From Porphyrobacter sp. (lineage in GTDB: Bacteria > Pseudomonadota > Alphaproteobacteria > Sphingomonadales > Sphingomonadaceae): 64,000 nt of DNA. Location of the stretch: contig JAPZUC010000002.1 of NCBI GenBank assembly GCA_027533455.1, positions 372,001-436,000 of the forward strand, in the 5' to 3' direction. Positions 8,428 through 17,020 of the stretch are shown in pieces. A model generated the notes under the pieces. That model made no database searches, was not told the DNA's origin, and saw only the letters and a program-made list of their open reading frames with translations. The stretch's first letter is position 1. Every line of letters starts with the position of its first letter. A program made the position numbers and the translations under genes.

Positions 8428-10668
8428 ATGCGTTCGGTTCTTGCTGCGGTTGCCCTGTGTGTCTCCGCGTGTCTGACCACGCCGGTTCTGGCGGAGACGG
8501 CAACAATGGCTGAAGCTGCCCCGACACTTTCGCTCGAACGGGTGTTCGCCTCGCCCGGCCTCGACGGCCCTGCGCCGCGGCAGGTGAAGCTTTCGCCCGA
8601 CGGGCGCTACCTCACCCTTCTGCGCAACCGCGCGGATGATCGCGATCGCTATGATCTGTGGGGCTACGACATCGAAACCCGCGATTGGCTGATGCTGGTC
8701 GACTCCGTGAAGCTCGGGTCTGGCCGCGAACTTTCCGAAGACGAGAAGATGCAGCGTGAACGCGCGCGGGTGGCGGGGCTCAAGGGCATCATCAGCTACC
8801 AGTGGGCAAGCGACGGCTCGGGCGTGCTCGTGCCGCTCGACGGCGACCTGTTCCTCGCTAGGCTAGATGGCACGGTCATGCAGCTCACCGATACCGAGGG
8901 CACCGAACTCAACCCGAAGCTTTCCAGCAAGGGCGGCTTCGTTAGCTTCGTGCGCGACCGGCGGCTGTGGGTGGGGCTGGTTGGCGGCGAGGCCATGCCC
9001 GTCACTCCCGCAGGCGAGGCCGAGACGGTCCGCTGGGGTGAGGCCGAATTCGTCGCACAGGAGGAAATGGCACGGCTTCAGGGTTACTGGTGGAGCCCGG
9101 ACGACACGCGCATCGTCATCCAGCGTACCGATGAAACAAGCGTCGGGATCGTCACCCGTGCCGCCATCGGTGCAAAGGGCACCAAAGTGTTCGACCAGCG
9201 CTATCCCGCTGCCGGTACCGACAATGCGCTAGTCGAACTGTTCGTCATGAACCCCGATGGTTCGGGCAGCGTGAAGATCGACCTGGGGCTCAACGCAGAT
9301 ATCTATGTCGCCCGTGTCGACTGGGCGCCTAATGCATCCGCTATCTACGTCCAGCGGCAGGACCGCGCACAGACGAAAATCGACGTGCTCAAGGTCGATC
9401 CCGCCACGGGCGCGTCGCAGATCTGGTTCACCGAAAAGGCGGCGCGGGACGATTACTGGATCAACCTTTCCGACAATTACCGCTTCCTCGCTGACGGCTC
9501 GCTGCTGTGGTGGTCGGAGCGCGACGGGTTCGGGCATTTCTACCGCTACGCGAACGGCCAATGGCAGCAGTTGACGCGCGGCACCTCGCCGACGACAAGC
9601 CTCGTGGGTGTCGACGAGGCGGCAGGCACATTTACTTATCAGGCAACCGCCGATGCCCTCACTCAACAGATCTACCGCGCACGGCTGGACGGCAGTGGTG
9701 AGCCCGTGCTGCTCACCGACCCGTCCTTCACCAACAGCGCCAGCATGGATGGGGCAGGGCGGCTGCTCTACGTCACCCGTTCCGCACCCAGCCAGCCGCC
9801 GCAGTCCTATCTTGCCACGCCCGATGGCAAGCGCGTGGCGTGGATCCAGGAGAACGCCGTCGCAGGCGATCACCCCTACGCGCCTTTCCTCGCCAGTCAT
9901 GTGACACCCGAATTTGGCACGGTTCCCGCGGAGGACGGCACGCCGCTCCACTGGATGATGCTCAAGCCGAAGATGGAAAAGGGCAAGCGCTACCCGGTGT
10001 TCTTCCAGCACTATGGCGGGCCCGGGCCGCAGACCGTGACCAAGGGTTGGGGCGGGGCGCTGGCGCAGGCGGTGGTCGACAAGGGCTATATCTTCTTCCA
10101 GCTCGACAACCGCGGCTCGGCCCACCGGGGCGTCGATTTCGAGCAGCCGATATACCGCGCGATGGGCGGGGTCGAGGTGCGCGACCAGAAGACGGGCGCG
10201 CTGTTCCTGAAGAGCCTAGATTTCGTCGATCCGGCCAAGATCGCGATCTATGGTTGGTCTTACGGCGGGTACATGACGCTGAAGCAGCTCGAAGCCGATC
10301 CCGGGCTTTACGCCGCGGGCATCGCGGGCGCGCCGGTGACCCGGTGGGAGCTTTACGACACCCACTACACCGAACGCTACATGGGCGACCCGCGCGAGAC
10401 GCCTCAGGCCTATGAGAAGGCGAGCGCCATCCCCGATGCTACCAAGGTTGCCGATCCGCTGCTGCTGATCCACGGCATGGCCGATGACAACGTGGTGTTT
10501 GAAAACGCCTCGGAGCTCATCAGCGTCATGCAGGAAAGCAACACGCCGTTCGAAATGATGCTCTACCCCGGCTACACCCACCGGGTGTCGGGCCCGAAGA
10601 TCGGCCCACACGTGTGGAACAGCATCTTCCGCTTCCTTGAAGCGCACGGGGTGGCGCCGCCGAAGTAG
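8428..10668 (+). CDS. Exported dipeptidyl peptidase IV (S9B family)
   Basis: Serine peptidase of 746 residues that releases N-terminal Xaa-Pro type dipeptides. A signal peptide (about 1-22, ending VLA) directs it to the periplasm. The N-terminal half is the eight-bladed DPP IV propeller; the C-terminal alpha/beta hydrolase domain has the nucleophile in GWSYGGY (Ser611), Asp686 in GMADDNVVF and His718 in GYTHRV. The length fits the family. It stands alone between terminators and asd. With the M2 peptidase, M20 peptidase and amidohydrolase elsewhere in the window it indicates a peptide-degrading lifestyle (inference). Confidence 0.93.
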   Translation: MRSVLAAVALCVSACLTTPVLAETATMAEAAPTLSLERVFASPGLDGPAPRQVKLSPDGRYLTLLRNRADDRDRYDLWGYDIETRDWLMLVDSVKLGSGRELSEDEKMQRERARVAGLKGIISYQWASDGSGVLVPLDGDLFLARLDGTVMQLTDTEGTELNPKLSSKGGFVSFVRDRRLWVGLVGGEAMPVTPAGEAETVRWGEAEFVAQEEMARLQGYWWSPDDTRIVIQRTDETSVGIVTRAAIGAKGTKVFDQRYPAAGTDNALVELFVMNPDGSGSVKIDLGLNADIYVARVDWAPNASAIYVQRQDRAQTKIDVLKVDPATGASQIWFTEKAARDDYWINLSDNYRFLADGSLLWWSERDGFGHFYRYANGQWQQLTRGTSPTTSLVGVDEAAGTFTYQATADALTQQIYRARLDGSGEPVLLTDPSFTNSASMDGAGRLLYVTRSAPSQPPQSYLATPDGKRVAWIQENAVAGDHPYAPFLASHVTPEFGTVPAEDGTPLHWMMLKPKMEKGKRYPVFFQHYGGPGPQTVTKGWGGALAQAVVDKGYIFFQLDNRGSAHRGVDFEQPIYRAMGGVEVRDQKTGALFLKSLDFVDPAKIAIYGWSYGGYMTLKQLEADPGLYAAGIAGAPVTRWELYDTHYTERYMGDPRETPQAYEKASAIPDATKVADPLLLIHGMADDNVVFENASELISVMQESNTPFEMMLYPGYTHRVSGPKIGPHVWNSIFRFLEAHGVAPPK

Positions 10669-10766
10669 CGTCTTGCGGCGCGAATAGGTCTGCACGTCGC
10701 CATTAGCTGTTGCGCTGCGGGCAAGGCTCGCTATCTCGCAGCTGCGAAAACACAGGAGAATGGCGA

Positions 10767-11792
10767 GTGGGTTACCGGGTGGCAGTGGTCGGCGCGACCG
10801 GCAATGTCGGGCGCGAAATGATGCAGGTCCTCGCCGAGCGCGAGTTTCCGTGTGACGAGGTCGCTGCGGTCGCCTCATCGCGGTCGGTCGGCACCGAGGT
10901 AGAATTCGGCGACACAGGCAAGATGCTCAAGTGCCGCAATATCGAGCATTTCGACTGGGCGGGGTGGGACATCGCGCTGTTCGCCGCTGGCTCTGGCCCG
11001 GCCAAGGAATATGCCCCCAAGGCGGCCGCCGCCGGTTGCATCGTGATCGACAATTCTTCGCTCTACCGCATGGACCCCGATGTGCCGTTGGTCGTGCCCG
11101 AGGTGAACCCCGACGCGATCGACGGCTACACTGCGCGCAACATCATCTCCAACCCCAACTGCTCGACCGCGCAGCTGGTGGTGGCGCTGAAGCCGCTGCA
11201 TGATTTCGCCACGATCAAGCGCGTGGTTGTGTCCACCTACCAGTCGGTCTCCGGCGCGGGCAAGGCTGGCATGGACGAGCTGTTCCAGCAGAGCCGTGCG
11301 ATTTTCGTCGGCGATCCGGTCGATCCGGCCAAGTTCACCAAGCAGATCGCCTTCAACGTGATCCCCCATATCGACAGCTTCCTCGACGATGGCTCGACCA
11401 AGGAAGAGTGGAAGATGATGGTGGAGACGAAGAAGATCCTCGATCCCAAGATCAAGCTCAATGCCACCTGCGTGCGGGTGCCGGTGTTCGTCGGCCACTC
11501 GGAAGCGGTCAATATCGAGTTCGAGAACGAGATCTCTGCCGAACAGGCGATGGACATCCTGCGCGAGGCGCCGGGCGTGATGCTGATCGATAAGCGCGAG
11601 GACGGCGGCTATATAACCCCGGTTGAATGCGTCGGCGATGCGGCAACCTTCGTGAGTCGCGTGCGCGAGGATCCGACGGTCGAGAATGGCCTCACGCTGT
11701 GGTGTGTCTCGGACAACCTGCGCAAGGGCGCTGCATTGAACGCGGTGCAGATCGCCGAACTGCTCGGCCGCCGTCACCTCAAGAAGGGTTAA
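10767..11792 (+). CDS. asd: Aspartate-semialdehyde dehydrogenase
   Basis: NADPH-dependent reduction of aspartyl phosphate to aspartate semialdehyde, feeding lysine/diaminopimelate, threonine and methionine synthesis. It has 341 residues from the GTG at 10767, chosen because AGGAG (10754-10758) is eight bases upstream and YRVAVVGATGNVGREM begins right after it. The Rossmann GATGNVG is at about residues 9-15, and the catalytic cysteine is in SNPNCSTAQ (about residue 133). The DUF2238 gene follows after nine bases. Confidence 0.96.
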   Translation: MGYRVAVVGATGNVGREMMQVLAEREFPCDEVAAVASSRSVGTEVEFGDTGKMLKCRNIEHFDWAGWDIALFAAGSGPAKEYAPKAAAAGCIVIDNSSLYRMDPDVPLVVPEVNPDAIDGYTARNIISNPNCSTAQLVVALKPLHDFATIKRVVVSTYQSVSGAGKAGMDELFQQSRAIFVGDPVDPAKFTKQIAFNVIPHIDSFLDDGSTKEEWKMMVETKKILDPKIKLNATCVRVPVFVGHSEAVNIEFENEISAEQAMDILREAPGVMLIDKREDGGYITPVECVGDAATFVSRVREDPTVENGLTLWCVSDNLRKGAALNAVQIAELLGRRHLKKG

Positions 11793-11801
11793 GCGACCTC
11801 A

Positions 11802-12410
11802 GTGCCGCCGCTGGGCAAAGCGCAAGGCTGGATGCTGGCGGCCGTGGCGCTCGGCATTCCGCTGAGCGCCTGGGGCGCGCTATATCCGACCAACACCTGG
11901 CTTCAGGTGGGACCGGTCGCGGTCGCGCTCCCATTTGCTTGGCGCGCCCTGCGCCGCGCGCCCGTCAGCGATGTCTCGGCGGGCTGCCTCACCGTTTTCG
12001 TCCTGCTCCACCTGTTCGCGGCGCGCTGGTCTTACTCCTTCGTGCCCTATGACACTTGGCTGGGCGGCGCCTTGGGGTCTGAGCGCAACATGTTCGACCG
12101 CCTTGTTCATTTCGCCTTCGGGGCGCTCGCAATGGCACCGATGGTGGAAGCCGGCGTGCGCTATTGGGGGCTCTCCCCGCGCATGGCGGTCGTCTTCGCC
12201 ATCACCTTCGTGTTCGCTGTGGGCGGACTTTACGAGATTTTCGAGTGGAGCCTCACGCTCGCGCTCGCGCCCGAGGATGCCGGCGCTTACAATGGCGAGC
12301 AGGGCGACATGTTTGACGCGCAGAAAGATATGGCGCTAGCTGGATTGGGCGCCGCGCTGGTTGCTCCGCTGGTGCGGGGTGCGAAGTGGTGGAAAGGGAC
12401 TGCGGAATGA
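11802..12410 (+). CDS. DUF2238 (YjdF-type) integral membrane protein
   Basis: A 202-residue protein with about six hydrophobic segments. It has conserved polar positions typical of DUF2238: the WSYSFVPYD stretch, a NMFDRLVHF motif, GGLYEIFEW, and QGDMFDAQKDM near the end. Function unknown. GTG start nine bases after asd; the stop overlaps the next gene as ATGA. Confidence 0.85.
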   Translation: MPPLGKAQGWMLAAVALGIPLSAWGALYPTNTWLQVGPVAVALPFAWRALRRAPVSDVSAGCLTVFVLLHLFAARWSYSFVPYDTWLGGALGSERNMFDRLVHFAFGALAMAPMVEAGVRYWGLSPRMAVVFAITFVFAVGGLYEIFEWSLTLALAPEDAGAYNGEQGDMFDAQKDMALAGLGAALVAPLVRGAKWWKGTAE

Positions 12411-12979
12411 GGAACGGATTGGCTCTGGCTACGCTGACTGTCGCGCTTGCTCTGGCAGGCTGCGACAGCGGCGAGGTGCCGAACCCGGCTGACACCAAGT
12501 CCAGCGCGCCTGCCGAAGCGCTGCTCGCTGCAAACGCGGTCGAACTGCGCGGTGATGGCTTGGCTACCGGCTCCGAGAGCTTTTACTTCGCTGCCGGGCA
12601 AGCCGAGGTCGAATCCGCCTTGGCCAATGTGCTCGGGCAAAAGCTGCGCTCGGGCGAGAACCAGGAATGCGGGGCGGGGCCGATCACCTTCACCGATTTC
12701 GCTGGCGGGTTGACCGCCCATTTCCAGAAGGGCCGTCTCGTCGGCTGGAACTGGCACGCGCCGCATGACGGCGATGCGGCGGCGACCGGCACCATCCAGC
12801 TTCCCGGTAAGGTGCAGGTCGGCAGCGCGCGCACCGTGCTTGAAACCGCACCCGGTTTCGCAATGGTCGAGGGCAGCACACTGGGCGAGGAATTCGCACT
12901 GGGCGAGAAGCTTGGCGGATTTGTCGCGGGCGACAAGGTCGAGATGCTTTACGCCGGGACGCAGTGCTTCTTCCGTTGA
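12407..12979 (+). CDS. Predicted lipoprotein of unknown function
   Basis: A 190-residue protein with a lipoprotein signal peptide: basic start MRNGL, hydrophobic core, and lipobox LALAGC with Cys at about residue 19, followed by Asp-Ser. Asp after the Cys can favour inner-membrane retention under the E. coli rule, though alphaproteobacteria differ. The mature part has no motif I recognise. The start overlaps the DUF2238 stop (ATGA). The gene converges with emrB, only three bases apart. Confidence 0.7.
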   Translation: MRNGLALATLTVALALAGCDSGEVPNPADTKSSAPAEALLAANAVELRGDGLATGSESFYFAAGQAEVESALANVLGQKLRSGENQECGAGPITFTDFAGGLTAHFQKGRLVGWNWHAPHDGDAAATGTIQLPGKVQVGSARTVLETAPGFAMVEGSTLGEEFALGEKLGGFVAGDKVEMLYAGTQCFFR

Positions 12980-12982
12980 TCG

Positions 12983-14587
12983 CTACTCCGACAGCGCGAC
13001 CTGACCTGCGGGTCCCTTGTTCCTGCGCATCAGCAAAGCAAGCGGCGCCGCGGCGAGCGTGATCCACATCATCAGGTAGAAATCGTCGATATAGGCGATC
13101 ATCGCTGCCTGCCGGTTCACCTCGGCATCGATGATCGTCATCGCCGTGTCGCCCAGCGCCTGAAAGCGGTCGGTGGTCGAGAAATCGATCAGGTTGCCTG
13201 TCGCCGCGGTGACGTTGGCGCCGAGGTCAGCATGGCTTGTCTGGATGTTGCGGGCGAGCAGCATGGTCATCCATGCGATTCCCGCCGATGCCCCTAATGA
13301 GCGAAACAGGTTGAGCAGGCTCGACCCGTCGGTGCGTAGTGCCGGGCTGAGGGTGGCAAAGGCGCTCACCTGCAAGGGGATGAAGACGAGGCCCATGCCG
13401 AGACCCTGCAGCAATCCGCTGATGATCACGTGCATTTCGTCAACATCGAGCGACCAGTGCGCCATCTGCCACAGGGACACCGCGCAGATCAGAAATCCGC
13501 TCGCTACCACGGGCCGCGCATCGACCCCGCGGCGCATCAGCAGCCCCGATACCTGCATCGACACCAGAATGCCAACCCCGCGCGGCATCAGCACGATCCC
13601 GGTGTCGATCACGCCGTATCCGAACAGGTTCTGGAGCATCGGCGGCAGCAGTGCCATTACCGCGAACATCACAATCCCGATGACGATCATGAAGGCAAGC
13701 GCGATGGTGAAGTTACGGTCGGCGAAGAGGGTGCGGTCGAACATCGGCGCTTTGGCTGTGGCGAAGTGGATCACCACCATCCACGTCGCCGAAAGAGTGA
13801 GCAGCAGGTATACCCAGATCTCCGACGAAGCGAGCCAGTTCACGTGGCCGCCGCGATCGAGCATCAGTTGGAACGCCGCCAATGCAACGGCCAGCAGCAA
13901 GAAGCCCGCAAGGTCGAACCGGCGGCGGCGCTTGGCGCGTTTGGGCAGGTAGGCAATGAGGATGGCCAGCGAGGCGAGCCCGACGGGTAAGTTGACGAAG
14001 AACACCCAGCGCCAGTTGGCGGTTTCGGTCAGCCATCCACCAAGAATGGGCCCGAGGATCGGGCCGATCATGATCCCCATGCCCCAAACCGCCATGATTT
14101 GCGGGTGGCGGCTGGGACGGGTGGCATCGAGCATGAAGGACTGGCTGAGGGGCGCGATGAAGGCTCCCGCAACGCCTTGCAGGGCGCGGAAGGCGACCAT
14201 CTCTTCGAGGTTCTGTGCGATGCCGCAGAGCATCGAAGCCAGAATGAATCCCGCGACCGAACCGATGAACAAGTTGCGTGCCCCGATCCGGTCGGCCAGC
14301 CATCCCGTCAGCGGCAGCGCGACGGCAGAAGCGATGATGTAGCTCGTCAGCACCCAGGTGATCGTGTCGACCGTCGCCCCCAACGAGGATTGCATATGGG
14401 GCAGGGCGACATTGGCGATGGTGGTGTCGAGAATCTGGAGCAGGGATGCCGCCATCACTCCCACGATCATCAGCGGATAGTTGGCGGTCTCGAGTTCGGG
14501 CGAATCCAGCCCCCCTCCAGCCGCGCCTTGCGGGGGCTTAGGCTCGCTTTGCGCCGCGTCAGGGGAGGCTTGAGCCCCGCTTGCCAC
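12983..14587 (-). CDS. emrB: DHA2-family multidrug efflux permease (EmrB type)
   Basis: Proton-driven MFS exporter of 534 residues with about 14 predicted membrane helices. The first helix begins at YPLMIVGVMAASLLQILDTTI, typical of EmrB/QacA transporters. The loop-2 motif appears as GWLADRIGARNLF and the motif C region as GPILGPILGGWLT. A GTG start lies seven bases after emrA. With the adjacent EmrA adaptor and MarR repressor it forms a classic inner-membrane/periplasm part of a tripartite pump; no outer-membrane TolC gene is present here. Confidence 0.92.
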   Translation of the reverse strand: MASGAQASPDAAQSEPKPPQGAAGGGLDSPELETANYPLMIVGVMAASLLQILDTTIANVALPHMQSSLGATVDTITWVLTSYIIASAVALPLTGWLADRIGARNLFIGSVAGFILASMLCGIAQNLEEMVAFRALQGVAGAFIAPLSQSFMLDATRPSRHPQIMAVWGMGIMIGPILGPILGGWLTETANWRWVFFVNLPVGLASLAILIAYLPKRAKRRRRFDLAGFLLLAVALAAFQLMLDRGGHVNWLASSEIWVYLLLTLSATWMVVIHFATAKAPMFDRTLFADRNFTIALAFMIVIGIVMFAVMALLPPMLQNLFGYGVIDTGIVLMPRGVGILVSMQVSGLLMRRGVDARPVVASGFLICAVSLWQMAHWSLDVDEMHVIISGLLQGLGMGLVFIPLQVSAFATLSPALRTDGSSLLNLFRSLGASAGIAWMTMLLARNIQTSHADLGANVTAATGNLIDFSTTDRFQALGDTAMTIIDAEVNRQAAMIAYIDDFYLMMWITLAAAPLALLMRRNKGPAGQVALSE

Positions 14588-14594
14588 CGCAATT

Positions 14595-15680
14595 TTACCG
14601 GTTTTCGCCGGTGAACACGGTGACTTTGGTCGAAAGCCCGGCGATCAGACGGCGTGGGCTGGTGCCCTCGATGGCGATCCTGACTGGCACGCGCTGGGTG
14701 ACCTTTACCCAGTTCCCCGTCGCATTCTGGGCGGGGAGCACCGAGAATTCCGCGCCTGTTCCCGCACCGATCGAAGCGACACGGCCCTTCAGCACGAGGT
14801 CGGGATAGGCGTCGAAGCGGATCTCCGCGCGCTGTCCGACCGCCATCTCGTCAAGGTCGGTCTCCTTGAAGTTGGCTTCGATATAGGTCGATCCATCACG
14901 AACCAGCGTCAGTACGGGGAGGTTGGGCACAACCTGCTGTCCGACCTGCAAGCGATCGGCCTGCGCGATGCGCCCGGCCGACGGCGCGCGCACCTCGGTG
15001 CGCCGCAGCGAGAGCTGGGCGTTGGCGCGGCGCGCTTCGGCAGCGGCAACCTGCGGGTTGACGCCGGGCACGGCAGGGCCGCTCGCAAGCCGCGCTCGTG
15101 CCTCGCGCTGGCGGTCCTCGGCCTGCCTTACCCGTTCACGCGCCTGGATCACGGCCTGCTCGGCAGCCTCGAAATCGGCCTTAGTCGAGAAGCCCTTGTC
15201 GCGCAGCGCGCGGACCCGTTCGAAGCGGGCCTCGGCAAAGCCCACGTCGCTGCGGGCGGCTGCGATATCGGTGCCAGTGAGATCGGCATCATTCCGCAAG
15301 GCGATTACATTGACCTGCGCGCCGGCAATGGCGGCATTGGCCTCGGCGATCTGGAGGCGGAAGGGCTCGGGATCGATACGGAACAGCAGGGCACCCGCCC
15401 GGACATCGTCCCCGTCCTTGACCAGCACCTCGGCAATCGCTCCGCCGACCTCGGCGCTGACCGAGATCATGTCCTGCTTGATATAGGCGTTGTCAGTCGT
15501 GACCTTGCCCGCAAGGCTCTGCCAGTAGAACCACGCGCCGAGCGCCAGCGCGAGCGGCACCACTAGCATCAACGCCCAGCGGCCCCACGGCCTGCGGGCA
15601 GGCGCGGCGGCCTCTCCCGACGAGGGAAGCGCGGTGGCGGCGCTCGCTTCGGGCGAGCGGGAAGGATCGGCCTCAGCCAT
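14595..15680 (-). CDS. emrA: HlyD/EmrA-type membrane fusion protein
   Basis: Periplasmic adaptor of 361 residues. A single membrane anchor sits at about 33-53, followed by a lipoyl half-motif (NAYIKQDMISVSAEVGG), a long helical hairpin at about 110-215 rich in Ala/Glu/Arg, and a closing beta-barrel half. I start at ATG 15680, whose codon overlaps the end of marR by eight bases; the longer open frame upstream is the marR gene in another frame. Confidence 0.93.
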   Translation of the reverse strand: MAEADPSRSPEASAATALPSSGEAAAPARRPWGRWALMLVVPLALALGAWFYWQSLAGKVTTDNAYIKQDMISVSAEVGGAIAEVLVKDGDDVRAGALLFRIDPEPFRLQIAEANAAIAGAQVNVIALRNDADLTGTDIAAARSDVGFAEARFERVRALRDKGFSTKADFEAAEQAVIQARERVRQAEDRQREARARLASGPAVPGVNPQVAAAEARRANAQLSLRRTEVRAPSAGRIAQADRLQVGQQVVPNLPVLTLVRDGSTYIEANFKETDLDEMAVGQRAEIRFDAYPDLVLKGRVASIGAGTGAEFSVLPAQNATGNWVKVTQRVPVRIAIEGTSPRRLIAGLSTKVTVFTGENR

Positions 15681-16116
15681 TGACCACCTCCGGCTGGCGG
15701 GCGGCGACAAGATTGGCCGCAATGCGTTCGAGCGCCTGGGCGAACAGGTTGCGCTCTGCCTCATCGAAGCCGTCCAGCATATCTTCGAACAATGCCTCCA
15801 CATTGCCGCGCAGCCGGGTGACAATGCCACGGCTCTTGTCGGTGAGGTGGAGGATGCGCGCCCGGCGATCGGCAGGGTCGGCCTGACGCTCGACCCATCC
15901 GGCATCTTCCAGCCGGTCGACGATACGTGTGAGGGTGATGGGCTCGATCTCAAGCCGCTCGGCATAGAAGGCCTGATTTTCGGACGGATAGCGTTCAAGC
16001 GAGAGCAGCAGCCGCGCCTGCGGTCCAGTCAGACCGAGCCCGCGCACCCGCTCGTCGAAGAGGCGGCGAAGCTGACGCGAGTTATCAGCGAGTCGGTATC
16101 CGGTCTCAATGATCAT
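15673..16116 (-). CDS. MarR-family repressor of the efflux operon
   Basis: A 147-residue winged-helix regulator. The recognition helix region reads ITLTRIVDRLEDAGWVER and is followed by the DxRR wing (DPADRRARI), as in EmrR/SlyA proteins. The ATG at 16116 is preferred because the 57 codons upstream in frame cross the operator palindrome and have no family similarity. The gene is first in the marR-emrA-emrB operon and probably represses it, with release on binding a small phenolic or drug ligand (family knowledge). Confidence 0.93.
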   Translation of the reverse strand: MIIETGYRLADNSRQLRRLFDERVRGLGLTGPQARLLLSLERYPSENQAFYAERLEIEPITLTRIVDRLEDAGWVERQADPADRRARILHLTDKSRGIVTRLRGNVEALFEDMLDGFDEAERNLFAQALERIAANLVAARQPEVVNG

Positions 16117-16125
16117 GCGTGCACT

Positions 16126-16147
16126 TATAATAAGCCTACTTATTATA
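16126..16147. promoter_or_regulatory. Perfect palindromic operator upstream of marR
   Basis: TATAATAAG (16126-16134), spacer CCTA, CTTATTATA (16139-16147): a perfect 9-bp inverted repeat, very AT-rich within GC-rich DNA. It lies nine bases upstream of marR and 48 bases upstream of the divergent hydrolase. Size and symmetry fit a MarR dimer site, so autoregulation of the efflux operon and possible control of the hydrolase are likely. Confidence 0.8.
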
Positions 16148-16194
16148 TTCAAGGGTGCTGGCGACCCGAAGCGAAGCACGCTAGCAGGCCGATC

Positions 16195-16956
16195 ATGACT
16201 GTCGTGACCGAACAATTCGCCAGCTTCGACGGCACTCGCCTCGCGTTCCACACTGAGGGTGAGGGGCGGCCGGTGATCCTGCTTCACGGGCTGTTTTCAT
16301 CGGCGCAGATGAACTGGATCAAATGGGGGCATGGTGCCCGTCTCGCAGCATCGGGCTTCCGGGCCATCATGCTCGACTTCCGGGTGCACGGGGAGAGCGA
16401 GGCTCCGCGCGACCCCGCTGCCTATCCCCCGGGCGTGCTGGTGCGAGACGTGGTGGCGCTGGCCGGGTATCTCGCGCTGGAGCCGGGCGAATTCGATCTT
16501 GTCGGCTTCTCGCTTGGTGCGCGCACGGCGATCCATGCCGTAGCGCATGGCATCCTTGAGCCGCGCCGGCTTGCAATCTGCGGGATGGGTGTGGCGGGGC
16601 TCTCAGGATGGGCGCGGCGTGCCGACCACTTCAAGCGGGTGATCGACGAATTCGACACCATCAAGCCCGGCGATCCGGCCTACACCGCGCGCACCTTCCT
16701 CAAATCGCAAGGAGTCGACAGGGTTGCCGCCCGCCTGTTGCTTGATGCGATGGACGATTTCGACCTGGCGAAGCTGGCCAATCTCACCATGCCCACCGCG
16801 GTCATCTGCGGCGACGAGGATCAGGACAACGGATCCGCGCCAGATCTTGCCGCGCTCCTGCCCGATGCACGCTATGTCGAGGTGCCCGGCACCCATATGA
16901 ACAGCGTCACCAAGCCTGAACTCGGCGAGGCGATCGCCGCCTTCCTCGCCGCTTGA
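16195..16956 (+). CDS. Alpha/beta hydrolase
   Basis: A 253-residue hydrolase. The oxyanion HG motif is in VILLHGLFSSA, the nucleophile elbow is GFSLGAR (Ser about residue 105), the acid is probably in CGDEDQDN, and the histidine is in PGTHMNS near the C terminus. Substrate unknown. I use ATG 16195, where similarity starts (MTVVTEQFASFDGTRLAF). It is divergent from marR and shares the palindromic operator, so it may be co-regulated with the pump. Confidence 0.88.
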   Translation: MTVVTEQFASFDGTRLAFHTEGEGRPVILLHGLFSSAQMNWIKWGHGARLAASGFRAIMLDFRVHGESEAPRDPAAYPPGVLVRDVVALAGYLALEPGEFDLVGFSLGARTAIHAVAHGILEPRRLAICGMGVAGLSGWARRADHFKRVIDEFDTIKPGDPAYTARTFLKSQGVDRVAARLLLDAMDDFDLAKLANLTMPTAVICGDEDQDNGSAPDLAALLPDARYVEVPGTHMNSVTKPELGEAIAAFLAA

Positions 16957-17020
16957 TTCAGGCGCGGCACAGGTTCACACGCTAAGCCATGTCTCGTGAC
17001 CGACTGACAGGACCAATCCC

